Positions 1-6,893 of a DNA stretch of 22,115 nucleotides are shown here, piece after piece. The position numbers and the translations under genes were made by a program. The stretch lies in the NCBI GenBank assembly GCA_041694515.1, contig JASMSZ010000151.1, positions 1-22,115 of the forward strand, read 5' to 3'. This DNA is from Halanaerobium sp041694515. GTDB taxonomy: Bacteria; Bacillota; Halanaerobiia; Halanaerobiales; Halanaerobiaceae. The notes under the pieces are model-generated. The model saw only the letters and a list, made by a program, of their open reading frames with translations. It was not told the DNA's origin and did no database searches. Every line of letters starts with the position of its first letter. The first letter of the stretch is position 1.

Positions 1-681
1 AAGGTCAGCACTCATGGTGTCAGCTGTCATGGTTCTGCTCCCGAAAGAGGAGAAAATGCAATTTATAAGATGGCTCCGATTATCAATGAACTCAAGGCTC
101 TGCATCCCAATTTAACTCCACATGAGTTTCTGGGTAAGGGCAGCCTGACAGTTTCTGAGGTTTTTTTTAGTTCACCCTCCCGCTGTGCAGTAGCTGATGG
201 CTGCAGTATTTCTATTGACCGTCGATTGACCGCAGGAGAGAGCTGGCAGTTTGCAGTTCAGCAGGTTAAAAACTTACCTGCAGTTAAGGAGGCAGAAGCA
301 GAGGTTGAGATGTACCAGTATGAGAGACCATCTTATACCGGTTTTCAATATCCAATTGAAGCCTATTTTCCAACCTGGCTGATCGAAGAGGAGCATCCTG
401 TCTGCCAGACAACTGTTGAGGCCTATCAGGAATTATTTAAAGAAGAACCTCTGGTTGATAAGTGGACTTTTTCGACCAATGGAGTTTCTATTATGGGGCG
501 CCATGGGATTCCCTGTATCGGTTTTGGACCAGGCCACGAAGATCAGGCTCATGCACCAAACGAAAAAACATGGAAATCAGAACTTGTTAAGGCAGCAGCA
601 ATTTATGCGGTAATTCCAAAATTATTTGTAGAAAAGTATGCCGATCAAATGCCGGAGAAAACAGAGAACTTACTGGCTTAA
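1..681 (+). CDS. ygeY: YgeY-type M20 family metallohydrolase, 5'-truncated
   Basis: The reading frame is open from base 1, so only the C-terminal part (about 226 residues) is present; the ATG at 70 is internal. Upstream of it the frame reads THGVSCHGSAPERGENAIY, the start of the M20 dimerisation domain. The second catalytic half follows with SSPSRCAVADGCSISIDRRL, then WTFSTNGVSIMGRHGIP and GPGHEDQAHAPNEKTW; the His in AHAPNE is the usual C-terminal metal ligand of this family. These stretches closely resemble E. coli YgeY as I remember it. M20 enzymes are cytosolic dizinc amidohydrolases that remove acyl or carbamoyl groups from amino-acid-like substrates; the YgeY substrate is not firmly established. 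It lies 77 bp before the carbamoyltransferase gene, the same pairing as in E. coli ygeXYW, so a joint role in processing a ureido or acylamino intermediate of purine breakdown is an inference. Family assignment is confident, function is not. Confidence 0.93.
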   Translation, partial: KVSTHGVSCHGSAPERGENAIYKMAPIINELKALHPNLTPHEFLGKGSLTVSEVFFSSPSRCAVADGCSISIDRRLTAGESWQFAVQQVKNLPAVKEAEAEVEMYQYERPSYTGFQYPIEAYFPTWLIEEEHPVCQTTVEAYQELFKEEPLVDKWTFSTNGVSIMGRHGIPCIGFGPGHEDQAHAPNEKTWKSELVKAAAIYAVIPKLFVEKYADQMPEKTENLLA

Positions 682-695
682 GAATAAATTCACTA

Positions 696-731
696 GTACC
701 AGGTACAAAAAGGCTTTTTTGTACCTGGTAC
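696..731. repeat. Perfect 16-bp inverted repeat between ygeY and ygeW
   Basis: Bases 696-711 pair without mismatch with 716-731, leaving the loop GGCT. Each arm is itself dyadic (GTACC-A-GGTAC and GTACC-T-GGTAC), so the site is a palindrome of palindromes. The inner part of the stem is AAAAA/TTTTT and no T-run follows the stem, so it is not a typical Rho-independent terminator. It ends about 27 bp before the ygeW start, leaving room for the AAAGGAGG ribosome binding site. It could be a protein operator, an mRNA processing or stability hairpin, or a repeat remnant. A related GGTACC dyad follows ygeW. Confidence 0.7.
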
Positions 732-758
732 CTAAAATATCAAAGGAGGAATTTTTAA

Positions 759-1742
759 ATGGAAACTCAATTAAAAGGAAGAGACTTTATTACACTGCAG
801 GAATGGACTAAAGATGAGATTGATACATTACTGGATGTTTCATTTGACTTAAAGAGAAAATTTGCTATGGGAGAGCCAACTCCATATTTGAGAGATAAAA
901 CAGCATTTTTAATGTTCTTTGAGCAGTCAACCAGAACCAGAAATTCAATGGAAGCAGGGCTGGCTCAGTTAGGTGGTCATGCTAACTTTTTAGATACCAG
1001 CACTATGCAGGTATCTCACGGTGAGGTAGCAAAAGATACAGGTATTATTTTAGGTAGTTATGGACATGCAATTGCCTGCCGCAACTGTGTCTGGGAGATT
1101 GGAAATAAGTATCTGCGCTCCCTGGCCAACCATGCAAAAGTTCCGGTAATGAACTTGCAGTGTGATCTGTATCATCCAATGCAGGGTATTGCAGATTTAA
1201 TGACAATTAAAGAAAAGAAAAAGCAGACTGAAAATCTTAAAGTTTCAATTATCTGGGCTTATGCTACAAGTCATAAAAAGCCGATTTCTGTACCCTTAAC
1301 TCAGGCTCTGCTTTTTCCCCGTTTTGGAATGGATGTAACTCTTGCCTACCCAGAAGGTTATGAGATGCCGGAATGGGTAATTGAGCAGGCCCGGGAAAAC
1401 GCTGAGAAAAATAATGGAACATTTAAAATTACTCATGATCAGGATCAAGCTTATCGTGATGCTGATATAGTTATCCCTAAAAACTGGGGCAGCTGGGTTA
1501 CCAATCAGGATGATGCAGTAATTGATGATCTCTTAGAATCAAATAAACACTGGAAGTGCACAGAAGAGAGAATGGCAGTGGCTGCTGATGATGTAATGTA
1601 CATGCACGCCTTACCTGCCGACCGCGGGAATGAGGTAGAGGATTCTGTAATTGATGGAGAACACTCAATAGTCTTTACAGAAGCAGAAAATAGATTACAC
1701 ACAGCTAAAGCTGTAATGACTTTAACAATGGGTGGTAAGTAA
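759..1742 (+). CDS. ygeW: YgeW-like knotted carbamoyltransferase
   Basis: A 327-residue aspartate/ornithine carbamoyltransferase-fold protein. The carbamoyl-phosphate loop is STRTR at residues 57-61, the second carbamoyl-phosphate signature HPMQG is at 139-143, and the C-terminal MHALPADRG is at 282-290. WAYATSHKKPISVPL and RFGMDVTLAYPEGYE resemble E. coli YgeW and the knotted acetyl/succinyl-ornithine transferases, and the C-terminal ENRLHTAKAVM is typical of that group. At 327 residues it is clearly shorter than E. coli YgeW (about 396), so it may be a distinct subgroup. The ATG follows AAAGGAGG at good spacing. No arginine biosynthesis gene is near; ygeY is just upstream and purine genes fill the rest of the window. 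This favours a catabolic role, phosphorolysis of a ureido compound to carbamoyl phosphate, from which a carbamate kinase (not in this window) could make ATP. The substrate is unknown. Confidence 0.85.
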   Translation: METQLKGRDFITLQEWTKDEIDTLLDVSFDLKRKFAMGEPTPYLRDKTAFLMFFEQSTRTRNSMEAGLAQLGGHANFLDTSTMQVSHGEVAKDTGIILGSYGHAIACRNCVWEIGNKYLRSLANHAKVPVMNLQCDLYHPMQGIADLMTIKEKKKQTENLKVSIIWAYATSHKKPISVPLTQALLFPRFGMDVTLAYPEGYEMPEWVIEQARENAEKNNGTFKITHDQDQAYRDADIVIPKNWGSWVTNQDDAVIDDLLESNKHWKCTEERMAVAADDVMYMHALPADRGNEVEDSVIDGEHSIVFTEAENRLHTAKAVMTLTMGGK

Positions 1743-1751
1743 ATTGAATTG

Positions 1752-1767
1752 GGTACCGGGTACCTGG
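1752..1767. repeat. GGTACC dyad downstream of ygeW
   Basis: GGTACCGGGTACC (1752-1764) is a self-complementary dyad ten bases after the ygeW stop, and it extends into GTACCTGG, the same octamer found in the palindrome before ygeW (721-728). The rest of the 1743-1979 gap holds a strong Shine-Dalgarno-like AAAGGAGG at 1829-1836 that leads only to a 14-codon frame, and no promoter that I can support. Confidence 0.45.
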
Positions 1768-1979
1768 AATAGCTGCGTTTATTGAGTATTTACTGCCTGG
1801 AAATTACTTCTAAGTACCCGCTGTCTTTAAAGGAGGTGCTGTCAAAAATTAAAGTAATAGTCTCTGGACTCAGGGATTAGTAGTCTGATTGGAATAACTG
1901 GCAGAAATAGAGTAGATAGTAGGGGTTGTTTTTGATGAGTCTGTTTGGTTTCAAGTAAAAACTGAGGAGGAAATTTAAA

Positions 1980-3023
1980 ATGAGAAAAACATTAATAATT
2001 ACTTTAATTTTAGCACTGGTGATCACAGCATCTCTGACAGTAATGGCTCAGGATTCGAAGGTTTTAAAACTCAGTCATTTAAATCCACAGCAGCCAAAAG
2101 AAGTTGCAACAGCGGCAATGGCTGAGGTATTTAAGTCGATGGTCGAAAGTGGAACCAATGGTAGTATTACTGTCGAAATTTATTCAAATGGTGTTTTAGG
2201 AAATGAAAGAGAAAGTATGGAACAGGTGCAAAATGGTGTAACCCACAGCTATATAGCATCTGGTGGGGGTATGGCTACTTTTTATCCAATGTTTTCAATT
2301 GTAAATATTCCATTTTCAATCACCAATTATTCAGTAGCATATGAAGTATATGATGGTGAATTTGGACAGCAAATGGCAGCAGATATTGAAGAAAAAACAG
2401 AATTTAAAGTACTTGGTTTTGGCGAATCAGGCGGTTTTTTTCAGCTAACAAATAGTGAACGACCAATTAGAACTCCAGCTGATATGGAAGGTTTAAAATT
2501 TAGAACAATGACAATCCCGATTCATATGGAATTTATGCGTTCTTTAGGTGCCTCCCCAACTCCAATTGCCTGGGCTGAACTATATACAGCTCTCCAGACC
2601 GGGGTAGTTGACGGTCAGCATAATCCAATTCCAATTATTAAAATCGGAAAACTAGAAGAAGTACAGCAGTACCTGACATTAACTAACCATATGTACACAC
2701 CTTATGTTTGGGTTTTAAATTCTGATTTTTATTCCTCATTAAGTTCAGAAGAACAGGTTATAGTTGATGAAGCAGCAAGAGTCGCAAATTTAGCTGGACG
2801 AGGTGTTAATAGATTAATTGAAGCATCTGAGGAAGGACTTCCCTATTTAGCAGAAGAAATGGAAGTTTATAAACCAACTTCAGAAGAAATGCAGATGTTT
2901 AAAGATGCCGCGATACCGGCCTCTATGGACTTTATTGAAGAAGAATATGGAGCAGAAGGAGCTCAATTTGCTCAAGATTATCTTGATGCAATTGAAGCAG
3001 CTCAGGAAAAATTTGGCATGTAA
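1980..3023 (+). CDS. dctP: TRAP transporter substrate-binding protein (DctP family)
   Basis: A 347-residue periplasmic-type solute receptor. An N-terminal signal peptide has the charged start MRK, a hydrophobic core and a likely cleavage after VMA at residue 23. The mature protein begins with the family pattern KLSHLNPQQP. GLKFRTM (171-177) holds the conserved arginine (R175) that binds the substrate carboxylate in characterised DctP/SiaP proteins. ASPTPIAWAELYTALQTGVV and DGQHNP (191-216) form the conserved hinge block. The ATG follows GAGGAGG closely. It heads a three-gene TRAP set and is separated from the membrane subunits by a hairpin that could let it be made in excess. The conserved arginine predicts an organic-acid substrate. 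In this context that could be a carboxylated product of purine ring cleavage, but nothing in the sequence fixes the ligand; the gene name is a family label. Confidence 0.93.
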   Translation: MRKTLIITLILALVITASLTVMAQDSKVLKLSHLNPQQPKEVATAAMAEVFKSMVESGTNGSITVEIYSNGVLGNERESMEQVQNGVTHSYIASGGGMATFYPMFSIVNIPFSITNYSVAYEVYDGEFGQQMAADIEEKTEFKVLGFGESGGFFQLTNSERPIRTPADMEGLKFRTMTIPIHMEFMRSLGASPTPIAWAELYTALQTGVVDGQHNPIPIIKIGKLEEVQQYLTLTNHMYTPYVWVLNSDFYSSLSSEEQVIVDEAARVANLAGRGVNRLIEASEEGLPYLAEEMEVYKPTSEEMQMFKDAAIPASMDFIEEEYGAEGAQFAQDYLDAIEAAQEKFGM

Positions 3024-3031
3024 TTTAAATT

Positions 3032-3062
3032 AAAAAGGGGTAGCATTATTCTGCCCCTTTTT
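3032..3062 (+). terminator. Hairpin between the TRAP binding-protein and membrane genes
   Basis: Bases 3032-3043 pair with 3051-3062 over 12 positions including one G-U, around a 7-base loop, and the 3' arm ends in a short T-run. This looks like a weak or partial Rho-independent terminator. Because dctQ starts only 22 bp later with no visible promoter, it more likely acts as an attenuator or a 3' stabiliser that raises binding-protein mRNA above that of the membrane subunits. Confidence 0.6.
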
Positions 3063-3084
3063 ATTCAGTTGAGAGGTGGGTAAA

Positions 3085-3678
3085 TTGGATAATAATAGTA
3101 TTTTTGACAGACTGGAAGACTTTGGAGATTGGCTGGGAAAAATTACTTTATTTGTAGTAATCATCTTAACTGGAATTCTGGTGATAACAGTATTAACCGG
3201 AGTCTTTTTTCGCTATATAATTCGGGATTCTTTAAGCTGGACCGAGGAGCTGGCTCGCTATTTGATGATCTGGGCTGCCCTGCTGGCAGTTAGTGTGGGG
3301 ATTAAAGATAAAGAACATGTTGGGATCCAGCTTTTAATCAAACAGTTTCCACCAGTCTTAACTAAACTAATTACCTTTGTTGTTTATATCATTACAATCA
3401 TTTTTCTGGGAGTTTTAACGATTAAAGGTTATCAGGTTGCAGATAAAGCAGAAAACCAACTTTCTCTGGCCTTAAATATTTCTATGTACTGGCCTTTAAT
3501 GAGCATTCCAGTTTCTGGCACTCTGGCAATTATCCAGCAGTTAATTCAAACGATCTTAATTTTTAAACCGGGAATAGAAATATCTGATATCCTAGGAGAA
3601 ACAGAAGTAGATGAAGCTTTAAGAGAAGTTAAAGAAGTGCAGTTAGAGACTGATAAGAGTCAGGGTGATCTAAGATGA
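3085..3678 (+). CDS. dctQ: TRAP transporter small permease subunit (DctQ family)
   Basis: About 197 residues with four hydrophobic segments, as usual for DctQ. The first (LFVVIILTGILVITVLTGVFF) is followed by RYIIRDSLSWTEELARYLMIWAA's conserved core: Arg-Tyr, SLSWTEELARY and the segment containing WAALLAVSVGI. The start is a choice: a GTG at 3076 lies inside the ribosome binding site GAGGTGGG itself, whereas the TTG at 3085 sits five bases behind AGGTGG, so I prefer TTG 3085. The C-terminal tail is charged and cytoplasmic. Its stop overlaps the dctM start by four bases (ATGA), indicating translational coupling. DctQ and DctM form the membrane complex that takes substrate from the binding protein and imports it with sodium or protons. 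Confidence 0.9.
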   Translation: MDNNSIFDRLEDFGDWLGKITLFVVIILTGILVITVLTGVFFRYIIRDSLSWTEELARYLMIWAALLAVSVGIKDKEHVGIQLLIKQFPPVLTKLITFVVYIITIIFLGVLTIKGYQVADKAENQLSLALNISMYWPLMSIPVSGTLAIIQQLIQTILIFKPGIEISDILGETEVDEALREVKEVQLETDKSQGDLR

Positions 3679-4958
3679 TGGTAACAATTGTAGTTGCATT
3701 TTTAGTTTTATTATTTGCTGGAATGCCCATTGGTTTTACCATAGGTAGTGTAGCTTTATATGCAATTTATCAGATGGATATGCCGGTAATGTTTAATATG
3801 GTGCCTCAGAGATTTTTTGCAGGTCTGGATATGTTCACCCTGATGGCAATGCCCTTTTTTATTCTCGCCGGCCAGATTATGAACAAATCAGGGATAACTC
3901 ACCGACTTGTTAATTTCGCCAATGTATTGGTTGGTCATCTGCGGGGAGGCCTGGCTCATGCTAATATTATTGCCAGTATTTTCTTTGCTGGAATGACGGG
4001 AGCTGCGGTTTCTGATACAGCAGCGATTGGTACAATGCTGATTCCAGCAATGGTTGAAGATGGTTATGATAAAGATTTCAGTGCGGCTGTGACAGCGGCA
4101 TCCTCTATTATTGGACCAACAATTCCTCCCAGCAATATGATGGTTATCTATGGTTCGCTGATGGGAGTTTCAATTGCCGGCTTATTTGCAGCCGGATTTA
4201 TTCCGGGACTGCTGCTTGGTGGAATGCTGATGATCTTATCCGGATATATTTCTAAAAAGCGGGGTTATCCAAAAAAAGAGAAACGCTCTTCAATTAAAGA
4301 AATGGTTGTAGCCTTCTGGGATGCGATTTTGGCGCTTTTAATGCCGGTTATTATCCTTGGTGGAATTTTATCTGGAGTTTTTACACCAACAGAGGCTGCC
4401 TCAATTGCAGTTGCTTATGCATTTATTGTTGGTAAATTTGTTTTTAAATCTTTGAAATTAAAAGATATTCCCGAACTTTTAGAACAGACGGCCAGAACTA
4501 CCGGAGTCGTATTTTTAATCATTGCTTCTGCTTCTATTTTGGGCTGGATTCTGGCTTCTGAACGGGTACCGGAACAGATAGCAAATATGTTTATGCAGAT
4601 TAGCAACAATAAATATATTATTCTACTGATGATTAATTTCTTAATGCTGGTTGTAGGAATGTTTATGGATATTGCAGCAGCTCTAGTAATTTTAGGTCCA
4701 ATCTTACATCCACTTGCTGTCAGTATCGGTGTCCCACCTATCCAATTCGGAATTATCATGGTTTTATCTTTAAATGTTGCTTTAATGACACCACCGGTTG
4801 GAGCCTGTCTCTTTGTAGTTAGTGGAATTACAAAGCTCTCGCTGGAACAGATATCGAAAGCGATCTGGCCTTTTATTGTGGTTGAGGTAATCACCCTCTT
4901 TGCGATTACCTTTATTGAACCAATTTCTATGTTTTTACCGCGTTTATTAGGATTTTAG
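3675..4958 (+). CDS. dctM: TRAP transporter large permease subunit (DctM family)
   Basis: A 427-residue, strongly hydrophobic protein of the size and pattern of DctM (about 12 membrane segments). Family blocks include an N-terminal segment ending in GMPIGFTIG, AMPFFILAGQIMNKSGIT, the ASIFFAGMTGAAVSDTAAIG loop and the re-entrant IIGPTIPPSNMMVIYG. Later blocks are GVFTPTEAASIAVAYAF and the NVALMTPPVG motif near the C-terminus. It forms the conducting part of the TRAP secondary transporter with DctQ. The ATG overlaps the dctQ stop. Nothing suggests truncation. Substrate specificity comes mainly from the binding protein, so the ligand remains open. Confidence 0.94.
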   Translation: MMVTIVVAFLVLLFAGMPIGFTIGSVALYAIYQMDMPVMFNMVPQRFFAGLDMFTLMAMPFFILAGQIMNKSGITHRLVNFANVLVGHLRGGLAHANIIASIFFAGMTGAAVSDTAAIGTMLIPAMVEDGYDKDFSAAVTAASSIIGPTIPPSNMMVIYGSLMGVSIAGLFAAGFIPGLLLGGMLMILSGYISKKRGYPKKEKRSSIKEMVVAFWDAILALLMPVIILGGILSGVFTPTEAASIAVAYAFIVGKFVFKSLKLKDIPELLEQTARTTGVVFLIIASASILGWILASERVPEQIANMFMQISNNKYIILLMINFLMLVVGMFMDIAAALVILGPILHPLAVSIGVPPIQFGIIMVLSLNVALMTPPVGACLFVVSGITKLSLEQISKAIWPFIVVEVITLFAITFIEPISMFLPRLLGF

Positions 4959-4991
4959 TCTAGCAGTAATTTGACCGATTAAATTAAAAAA

Positions 4992-5053
4992 GAATACAGC
5001 AGCTGGTTTAAGATAGTTTTTTAGAAGTGAGATTTTAAGCCGCTGCAGTGTTC
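4992..5053 (+). other. Long imperfect hairpin after the TRAP operon
   Basis: Bases 4999-5011 pair with 5035-5046 (12 pairs, one bulged T, one G-U). After one mismatch the helix continues as GAATAC/GTGTTC (4992-4997 with 5048-5053), giving about 18 pairs around a 23-base loop. A T-run follows only after about 11 bases, so termination is uncertain. The remainder of 4959-5201 holds a TATAAT-like hexamer near 5104 without a convincing -35 and a small CCTG/CAGG hairpin near 5133-5147. A regulatory leader of the permease gene is possible. Confidence 0.5.
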
Positions 5054-5201
5054 TAGGAGATTATTTTTTGGAAAATTTAGAATAAAGGGGAGCTGTATAC
5101 AGATATAATAATCATAAATACAGGTATTCAGCCTGATTTAAGCAGGGTATTCTTATTTTAAGTATAATTATTGTTAAGAGCAAACAAAAAGGAGTGGTTC
5201 T

Positions 5202-6551
5202 ATGCAAAAAAGTAGGGAGAAGAAAGAATTTATTGTGGAAGAAGAACCGTTTTATGGTTTAGAAGAAAAGCCGCCTTTAGTGGAGACTTTGTTACTTGGA
5301 TTACAGCACATGCTGGCAATGTTTGTTGGAATTATAACCCCACCTCTAATTATAGCGGGGGTTGCCGGCTTAAATGCTGCAGAAACTGGATTTTTTGTCA
5401 GCATGGCATTAATGGTCTCTGGAGTAACTACTTATATTCAGGTAACAAAGATTGGTCCAGTTGGTTCGGGTCTGCTGGCAGTTCATGGTACATCTTTTAC
5501 CTTTGTCCCAATGGCTATTGCAGCAGCAAGTGAGGGTGGTCTGCCTCTAGTTTTAGGAATGGGATTGATTACATCACCTGTTGAGATGATTCTGAGTAGA
5601 TTTATCAGACAGACCAGAAAAATTTTCCCACCTGTGGTTACTGGAACTGTTGTGATGTTAATTGGACTTGGTCTGATGGAAGTAGGAATAACTGATTTTG
5701 GTGGAGGAGCAGGTGCAGAAAATTATGGAGCACCTCAGAATCTGCTTTTGGGACTATTTGTTTTAACTATTATTATTATCGCCAACCGTTTTGGTAAAGG
5801 ATTGGTTAAAGTAGGAGCAGTGGCTCTTGGTTTGATTGTCGGTTATATTGTTTCTATTCCGCTGGGCCTTGTTGATCTGACAGAGGTTGCAAATGCAGGC
5901 TGGTTGACAATTCCCCGGCCCTTGAAGTATGGACTTTCATTTCAGTGGAGCCATTTACTGCCCTGGGTGATGGCCTATATTATAACTACAGTAGAGTCGA
6001 TAGGTGATCTGACAGCTGTGGCAGAGGTTTCTGGAGAGGATGTAGCCAATGAACAGCATATAGAGAGACTCAGCGGTGGAATAATGGCAGATGGTGTTGG
6101 TAGTGCCCTGGCCGCAGTTTTTAATTCATTACCTAATTCAACTTTCAGCCAGAATATTGGAGTTATTCAAATTACAAAAGTAGGTAGTAGAGTAGTAGGA
6201 ATAGCAGTGGCAGCAATCTTATTTTTACTTGGTCTTGTCCCTAAAATTGGTGCTTTAGTTAGTGTAATGCCCAATCCTGTTTTAGGTGGGGCAACAATTG
6301 CTTTATTTGGTATGGTAGCTACCTCGGGTATGAAAATTGTAACTAAGGGTGGTCTGACTGATAGAAAAATATTTATTTTATCAATTGCCCTCAGTTTTGG
6401 TCTGGGTGTAACCTTTAGACCTGATGTTGTAGCTCAGCTGCCGGAAGTTATTTCTACAGTTTTATCTTCTGGAATTACAGTGGGAGCAATAATTGCAATC
6501 GGTTTAAACTTACTGCTGCCTGAAGAAAATGAAAAAAAGTTGGGCAAATAA
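5202..6551 (+). CDS. NCS2 (NAT) family nucleobase permease, xanthine/urate/uracil type
   Basis: A 449-residue polytopic membrane protein of the nucleobase-ascorbate transporter family. Residues important in E. coli XanQ are present: His36 in LLGLQHMLAMFVG, Glu265 in TTVESIGDLTA, Asp297 in GGIMADGVGS, and Gln317-Asn318 in the family signature SQNIGVIQITKVGSR. A conserved PNSTF precedes the signature. It should import a nucleobase with protons; position next to the xanthine dehydrogenase operon and the XanQ/UacT-like motifs favour xanthine or urate over uracil, but the sequence alone does not decide. The ATG has AAAGGAG at 7-8 bases. The N-terminus carries an acidic cytosolic extension of about 25 residues before the first membrane segment. 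The next coding gene starts 342 bp downstream behind the folded element. Confidence 0.92.
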   Translation: MQKSREKKEFIVEEEPFYGLEEKPPLVETLLLGLQHMLAMFVGIITPPLIIAGVAGLNAAETGFFVSMALMVSGVTTYIQVTKIGPVGSGLLAVHGTSFTFVPMAIAAASEGGLPLVLGMGLITSPVEMILSRFIRQTRKIFPPVVTGTVVMLIGLGLMEVGITDFGGGAGAENYGAPQNLLLGLFVLTIIIIANRFGKGLVKVGAVALGLIVGYIVSIPLGLVDLTEVANAGWLTIPRPLKYGLSFQWSHLLPWVMAYIITTVESIGDLTAVAEVSGEDVANEQHIERLSGGIMADGVGSALAAVFNSLPNSTFSQNIGVIQITKVGSRVVGIAVAAILFLLGLVPKIGALVSVMPNPVLGGATIALFGMVATSGMKIVTKGGLTDRKIFILSIALSFGLGVTFRPDVVAQLPEVISTVLSSGITVGAIIAIGLNLLLPEENEKKLGK

Positions 6552-6572
6552 CAAAAAATTATGTTAAAAATC

Positions 6573-6601
6573 TGTTAATTTTAAATATTTTGTTATATAA
6601 T
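6573..6601 (+). promoter_or_regulatory. Possible sigma-A promoter upstream of xdhA
   Basis: TATAAT at 6596-6601 matches the -10 consensus. The hexamer 17 bases upstream, TGTTAA at 6573-6578, is a poor -35 match. The surroundings are very AT-rich, so chance matches are likely. If real, transcription would start just before the folded element and place it in the 5' leader of the xanthine dehydrogenase mRNA. Confidence 0.3.
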
Positions 6602-6636
6602 AATAAATAAGAATTAAATATTGTAAATTTTATTTC

Positions 6637-6788
6637 ATGGACTTTCCCCATTTTAACATTTCTCTCAACTAAAATTGAGATAAATGCCCTGATAACTCTT
6701 AATTTGTAGCGTCAGAACTGGTTTATTCCAGCCTGACTGACTACCAGCTAATTAAGAGCTAATCCCGGCAAAAATGGAGAAAGTCCAT
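6637..6788. other. 152-bp inverted-repeat element with branched secondary structure
   Basis: The ends form an 18-bp inverted repeat with one mismatch (6637-6654 with 6771-6788; outer part ATGGACTTTC/GAAAGTCCAT). Inside are a side hairpin TCTCAA/TTGAGA (6663-6668 with 6675-6680) and a second branch. That branch is built from TGCC/GGCA (6685-6688 with 6767-6770), CTCTTAATT/AATTAAGAG (6696-6704 with 6750-6758), GTAG/CTAC (6706-6709 with 6741-6744), GTCAG/CTGAC (6711-6715 with 6733-6737) and CTGG/CCAG (6718-6721 with 6728-6731). GGCA directly abuts the outer helix, giving a clean three-way junction. It fills most of the 6552-6893 gap, 105 bp before xdhA. It could be a cis-regulatory RNA leader or a MITE-like mobile repeat; I see no flanking target duplication. 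I do not recognise it as a known riboswitch class. Confidence 0.7.
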
Positions 6789-6893
6789 TTGTTTAATGGG
6801 AAAAAAATTTTTGAATTTAAGTTTATTTTATTTTTTAAGCAGGAAGGAAGTTAGGCAGGAGATATTTTTAATTTTAATTATGGAGGTGCAGTA

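Noticed and set aside
696..731. Palindrome before ygeW as a Rho-independent terminator
   Set aside because: The T-run is inside the stem and the bases after the stem are not T-rich; the stem lies only about 27 bp from the ygeW start.
1829..1880. Strong Shine-Dalgarno (AAAGGAGG) followed by a short frame, possibly a degraded yqeB-like gene start
   Set aside because: The frame from GTG 1836 ends after 14 codons, and the resemblance of its few residues to a selenium-hydroxylase accessory protein is too short to support a pseudogene call.
4415..4894. 159-residue minus-strand open frame
   Set aside because: It lies antisense within dctM, mirrors its codon pattern, has no ribosome binding site and no family resemblance. 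The same applies to the other minus-strand frames in the window, for example 16672-17136 and 6828-7352.
6637..6788. Moco or purine riboswitch as identity of the folded element
   Set aside because: It has none of the conserved core bases of the purine aptamer and does not resemble the Moco motif as I know it; left as an unidentified structured element.
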